Source: RGIG6353 sp045594565 (GTDB taxonomy: Bacteria > Bacillota > Clostridia > Oscillospirales > SIG627). Taken from it: a stretch of DNA of 26,615 bases. A model generated the notes under the pieces. The model was not told the DNA's origin and did not search any database. It worked only from the letters and a program-made list of their open reading frames with translations. The stretch is taken from the NCBI GenBank assembly GCA_045594565.1, contig JAZNYT010000088.1, forward strand, positions 1-26,615. The letters run 5' to 3'. Of this stretch, positions 23,613 to 26,615 are shown one piece after another (within the stretch, counting starts at the first letter, position 1; every line of letters begins with the position of its first letter). The translations under genes and the position numbers were made by a program.

Positions 23613-25097
23613 ATGAAAGACATTCTTGAATTTGCAACTCCTGAGGAGGTAGGTATTCCCTCTTCGGCAATATCTGATTTCATAGACGATATACAAGAAA
23701 GAGGTCTTATGACTCACAGCTTTATCATAATGCGTCACGGCAAGGTGTGCGCAGAATGTTACTGTCCCCCTTTTAAGGTTGATGAGTTTCATAGAATGTA
23801 CTCTACAAGTAAAACCTTTGCCTCCATGGCGCTTGGAATTCTTATAGGTGAAGGAAAAGTAAGGCTTGATGACAAGCTGGCGGATTACTTTCCCGAATAC
23901 GTGCCCGAAGGAATGCACGAATGGATAGCAAATACTACAATAAGAGAAGCACTTATGATGTCCACTTGTAATGCCAAAAGGCATTATGATATGAATAGCC
24001 CCAACTTCGTTTCTCATATGTTTGAGATTGAGCCCGAGCACCTTTCGGGTACACTTTTTAACTACGTTACAAATGCCACCAACGCTATAACCGCAATAGT
24101 TGAAAGGCTTACAGGAATGCCTCTTCTCGAATTTTTAAAAGAAAGAGCTCTTCTTGAAATCGGTTTTTCTGAAGACGCTCACGTCGTTGAAATGCCACAG
24201 GGTGGCTCCTGGTGCGGTTCAGGTGTCCTTTGTTCTACACGTGACCTTGCCCGCTTTGCTCTTCTCATTTATAACGACGGCTATGCCAACGGAAAGCAGC
24301 TTCTTCCAAAGGATTACGTAATTGAAGCCAAGTCCAAGCAAATCGACAACAATTTAAGTGGCAACATTGACAGGGTTCACGGGCACGGTTACGGATATCA
24401 GATATGGAGAGTGTTCGAAAACGGATACGGATTTCTCGGTATGGGCGGTCAGTATGCACTGTCCTTTCCCGATTATGACCTAATTGTTTGCTTTACAGGC
24501 GATATTCAGGGTTCTTTCCTTTCATACGCACAAGTAGAGCCTTTCTGGTACAACGTTATGAAAAAAGTCAAGAAGTTTGACAAAAACGACTCACTTCCGG
24601 AAACCCCCGAAGGAAAGGCAAAGCTTGATGAAAAGATAAAGAATTTCAAGGCGCCTATTCCATTCGGAGAAAACACCTCTCCTCTCGCAAAGGATATAAA
24701 CGGTGTAAAGTACAAAGCCAATGAAAATCCTATGGGTATCAGTTCCTTTATGCTTACCTTTGACGAAAAAGGTGGAATGCTCCACCTTGACACTGTAAGA
24801 GGCAAGAAAGAAATTCCGTTCGGGATGGGTGAATATGTCATCTCGGAGTGGCCCGAAAATCACTATTCAGGAAAACGTATAGGTGTGCCTCTCGGACGCG
24901 GATACCGCTCTATGAGCGCAGGTGTATGGACAGAAAAGCACAAAATCGGCATCCGTTCGTACATTATCGACGACTATTTCGGTAATCTATATACTGTCAT
25001 TTCCTTCAAGAACAATATGGCAACTCTTTCTATGAAAAAAATCGCAGAAGGCTTCCTTGACGAGTATCAGGGAGTTACGGTTGGTGAAAAGGAGTAA
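23613..25097 (+). CDS. Serine hydrolase of the beta-lactamase (class C / esterase) superfamily
   Basis: A 494-residue penicillin-binding-protein-like hydrolase. The start at 23613 is set by GGAGG 9 nt upstream and by the promoter at 23554-23581. The catalytic SxxK motif is STSK (Ser64, Lys67). The second motif is a variant, NYVTN, in GTLFNYVTNATNAITAIVERLTG, and a His-Gly rich segment HGHGYGYQIW lies where the KTG/HxG motif occurs. No signal peptide is visible, so it is likely cytoplasmic, pointing to an esterase or amidase rather than antibiotic resistance. The last 150 residues form an extra C-terminal domain. It is followed after 4 bp by the ABM-domain gene, clearly an operon. Substrate unknown. 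Confidence 0.9.
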   Translation: MKDILEFATPEEVGIPSSAISDFIDDIQERGLMTHSFIIMRHGKVCAECYCPPFKVDEFHRMYSTSKTFASMALGILIGEGKVRLDDKLADYFPEYVPEGMHEWIANTTIREALMMSTCNAKRHYDMNSPNFVSHMFEIEPEHLSGTLFNYVTNATNAITAIVERLTGMPLLEFLKERALLEIGFSEDAHVVEMPQGGSWCGSGVLCSTRDLARFALLIYNDGYANGKQLLPKDYVIEAKSKQIDNNLSGNIDRVHGHGYGYQIWRVFENGYGFLGMGGQYALSFPDYDLIVCFTGDIQGSFLSYAQVEPFWYNVMKKVKKFDKNDSLPETPEGKAKLDEKIKNFKAPIPFGENTSPLAKDINGVKYKANENPMGISSFMLTFDEKGGMLHLDTVRGKKEIPFGMGEYVISEWPENHYSGKRIGVPLGRGYRSMSAGVWTEKHKIGIRSYIIDDYFGNLYTVISFKNNMATLSMKKIAEGFLDEYQGVTVGEKE

Positions 25098-25101
25098 TAA
25101 A

Positions 25102-25389
25102 ATGTTTTATTATTACGTTGTTCAAATTGCAAAAGAAGGCTGCAGAGAAAAGTTTGTTGAAGAATTAAATTCAGCGAAAGTTACCGATGCCATTAGAGCA
25201 GAGGACGGATGTATCAAGTACGATTTCTATTTTTCAGAAAATAACGCAAACGAAATTCTGCTTGTAGAAATATGGAAAAGTCAAAAGCACCAGCAGGTGC
25301 ATCTCACACAGCCACATATGGACACGTTGAGAGCTATCAAGGATAAATACATCATAGATACAAAGCTTGGAGAAAACTATCCTCGATAA
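25102..25389 (+). CDS. Antibiotic-biosynthesis-monooxygenase (ABM) domain protein
   Basis: A 95-residue ferredoxin-like fold protein of the ABM / quinol monooxygenase (YgiN-like) type. Typical features are the first strand YYYVVQIAKEG, the segment EDGCIKYDFYFS, the strand EILLVEIWKS and the helix start HLTQPHMDTL. The start at 25102 follows AAAGGAG that overlaps the stop of the serine hydrolase; a longer frame from 25057 would overlap that gene by 41 bp and has no site. Family members act on quinones or heme, or have no known substrate; nothing here narrows it. Confidence 0.85.
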   Translation: MFYYYVVQIAKEGCREKFVEELNSAKVTDAIRAEDGCIKYDFYFSENNANEILLVEIWKSQKHQQVHLTQPHMDTLRAIKDKYIIDTKLGENYPR

Positions 25390-25423
25390 AGAGTACCTTC
25401 TCTTATGTGCGAAATGGTTATTA

Positions 25424-25465
25424 AAAAAGAAGTAAGCATACGTCATAGTATACTTACTTCTTTTT
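25424..25465. terminator. Bidirectional terminator between converging genes
   Basis: AAAAAGAAGTAAG and CTTACTTCTTTTT form a perfect 13-bp stem, extended by ATAC/GTAT after one mismatch. A-rich and T-rich flanks allow it to work in both directions. The Nudix stop codon (25464-25466) overlaps its edge. Confidence 0.85.
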
Positions 25466-25961
25466 ACTGTTTATCCAAAAAATCCTTTATCATTTTGTGA
25501 TATTCCTCGTCCTTGAATTCGGAATTAACAACCAAATCTATAAGCTCGTTCTTGTTGACGAGTTTTACGTCGTTTACCTCATCTTTTTGGAGAGTCAGCT
25601 CCTCAAGAGTGAAATCCCCCTTGAAAAAATAAACGTGATTTATACAGTCATAACAGTGTGATATTCCCACAAAGGTTCTCTCAAAGCTTGACACGTCGAG
25701 TCCCAGCTCCTCTTTTGTCTCTCTGATAGCCGCTTCGACAGAATCCTCACCGCTGAGAGCAGCACCGCAAGTGATATCCCAAATTCCGGGGAAATACTTT
25801 TTAGTGAAGGCTCTTTGCTGAATGAGAAAGTTACCGTCGGTGTTCATAATATAAGCGTGAATGCAAAGATACCACCAGTCTTCGTGCTGATGCTTTCCCC
25901 GCTCAACTACAATATTCCTTTTGTTTCCGTAATAATCGCGAACGTCAAGATATTCAGGCAT
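25464..25961 (-). CDS. Nudix hydrolase
   Basis: A 165-residue Nudix pyrophosphohydrolase. The Nudix box GX5EX7REUXEEXGU is complete at residues 66-87: G66, E72, R80-E81, E84-E85 and G87. The flanking architecture, MPEYLDVRDYYGNKRN at the start and WDITCGAALSGEDS before the box, resembles the YfcD / IPP-isomerase-like group (HEDWWYLCIHAYIMN segment). The start at 25961 follows AAAGGAGA; nine further upstream codons lack a site. Substrate cannot be inferred. A TTGACA on the minus strand lies upstream near 26030, but I could not pair it with a convincing -10. Confidence 0.92.
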   Translation of the reverse strand: MPEYLDVRDYYGNKRNIVVERGKHQHEDWWYLCIHAYIMNTDGNFLIQQRAFTKKYFPGIWDITCGAALSGEDSVEAAIRETKEELGLDVSSFERTFVGISHCYDCINHVYFFKGDFTLEELTLQKDEVNDVKLVNKNELIDLVVNSEFKDEEYHKMIKDFLDKQ

Positions 25962-26044
25962 AGAAAATCTCCTTTCTCTAGAAAGCATTTAAGATATAAT
26001 TGCTAATAATTTGTTAAAACCAGTAAATTGTCAAAAACAGATAA

Positions 26045-26072
26045 AAAAGCCGTTGCAATTGCAACGGCTTTT
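26045..26072 (-). terminator. rRNA operon terminator
   Basis: AAAAGCCGTTGC and GCAACGGCTTTT form a perfect 12-bp stem around AATT, with a T run on the minus strand. It lies 7 bp beyond the 5S 3' end. Confidence 0.9.
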
Positions 26073-26078
26073 CTTTGT

Positions 26079-26194
26079 GTTAGCGACGACCGATCTTCCC
26101 GGGCAGCTTCCCGCCAAGTATTGTAGGCATAGATGAGCTTAACTACCGTGTTCGGAATGGGAACGGGTGTACCCTCATCAACAAAGTCACTAAC
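26079..26194 (-). rRNA. rrf: 5S ribosomal RNA
   Basis: The 116-nt minus-strand gene is bounded by helix I, GTTAGTGAC pairing with GTCGCTAAC. The conserved loop ACACCCGTTCCCATTCCGAACACGG (in part 26148-26172) and the segment TAGTTAAGCTC are present. It follows 23S with an 85-nt spacer. Confidence 0.95.
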
Positions 26195-26280
26195 TAAAGT
26201 GTATGTTATACACTGAAAATCAAACAGAGGAAAGAAACTCTCGCGAAGAGTACATGATGAAGAACTTTAGAAGTAAAGTT
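26195..26280 (-). other. 23S-5S spacer with two processing hairpins
   Basis: The spacer holds GAACTTTA-GAAG-TAAAGTTC next to the 23S 3' end and AGTGTAT-GTT-ATACACT next to the 5S 5' end. These small stems are probably RNase processing sites. No tRNA is present in the spacer. Confidence 0.6.

Positions 26281-26615
<335 letters not shown>

Noticed and set aside
23613..25097. Beta-lactamase resistance gene
   Set aside because: SxxK is present but there is no signal peptide, the other motifs are variant and the length exceeds class C enzymes; an esterase-like serine hydrolase is the safer call.

Overview
The window looks like a chromosomal segment of a gut-type Firmicute (Clostridia; Oscillospirales or a neighbouring order is my inference). 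Signs are A/T-rich spacers with sigma-A promoters, strong AGGAGG ribosome sites, a CcpA-type cre site, a glycine riboswitch, a BspA-like leucine-rich-repeat protein, an SLH protein, a serpin and amino-sugar catabolism. Nearly everything is on the minus strand, co-oriented with an rRNA operon entering from the right. Only a two-gene unit at 23.6-25.4 kb is on the plus strand.

Layout. 1-2.1 kb: ferrous iron uptake (feoA, then feoB, whose 3' end lies beyond the left edge); each gene is preceded by a copy of the same palindrome, AGTTAGC-N4-GCTAACT. 2.2-4.0 kb: exported SLH protein with a cysteine-rich C-terminus. 4.1-6.9 kb: APC amino acid permease and MFS transporter. 7.05-7.23 kb: array of about eight small hairpins joined by GTATATCATC / GATGATATAC linkers. 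7.27-7.43 kb: tRNA-Thr(UGU) and tRNA-Tyr(GUA), with a perfect promoter and a strong terminator; both have non-canonical T-loops. 7.5-10.4 kb: alpha/beta-hydrolase/acyltransferase fusion and a zinc-ribbon membrane protein. 10.5-14.4 kb: LOG-family protein, GH20 hexosaminidase and a Gfo/Idh/MocA protein. 14.5-16.2 kb: glycine riboswitch and AGCS sodium:amino acid symporter. 16.2-21.4 kb: serpin lipoprotein and a 1222-residue BspA-like protein. 21.5-23.5 kb: nagBA with a cre site. 23.6-25.4 kb: divergent serine hydrolase and ABM-domain protein. 25.5-26.0 kb: Nudix hydrolase. 26.08-26.6 kb: 5S rRNA and the 3' part of 23S rRNA.

How the parts fit. A glycan theme runs through the right half: GH20 (and perhaps the Gfo/Idh/MocA neighbour) could release hexosamines, and NagA and NagB turn GlcNAc-6-phosphate into fructose-6-phosphate under apparent carbon catabolite control. 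The SLH protein, BspA-like protein and serpin are predicted surface or secreted products suited to host contact.

I see no CRISPR array, phage, transposase or clear defence system. The least explained items are the hairpin array, the odd T-loops of the adjacent tRNAs, the hydrolase-acyltransferase fusion with its membrane partner, and the Gfo/Idh/MocA protein lacking the usual EKP lysine.
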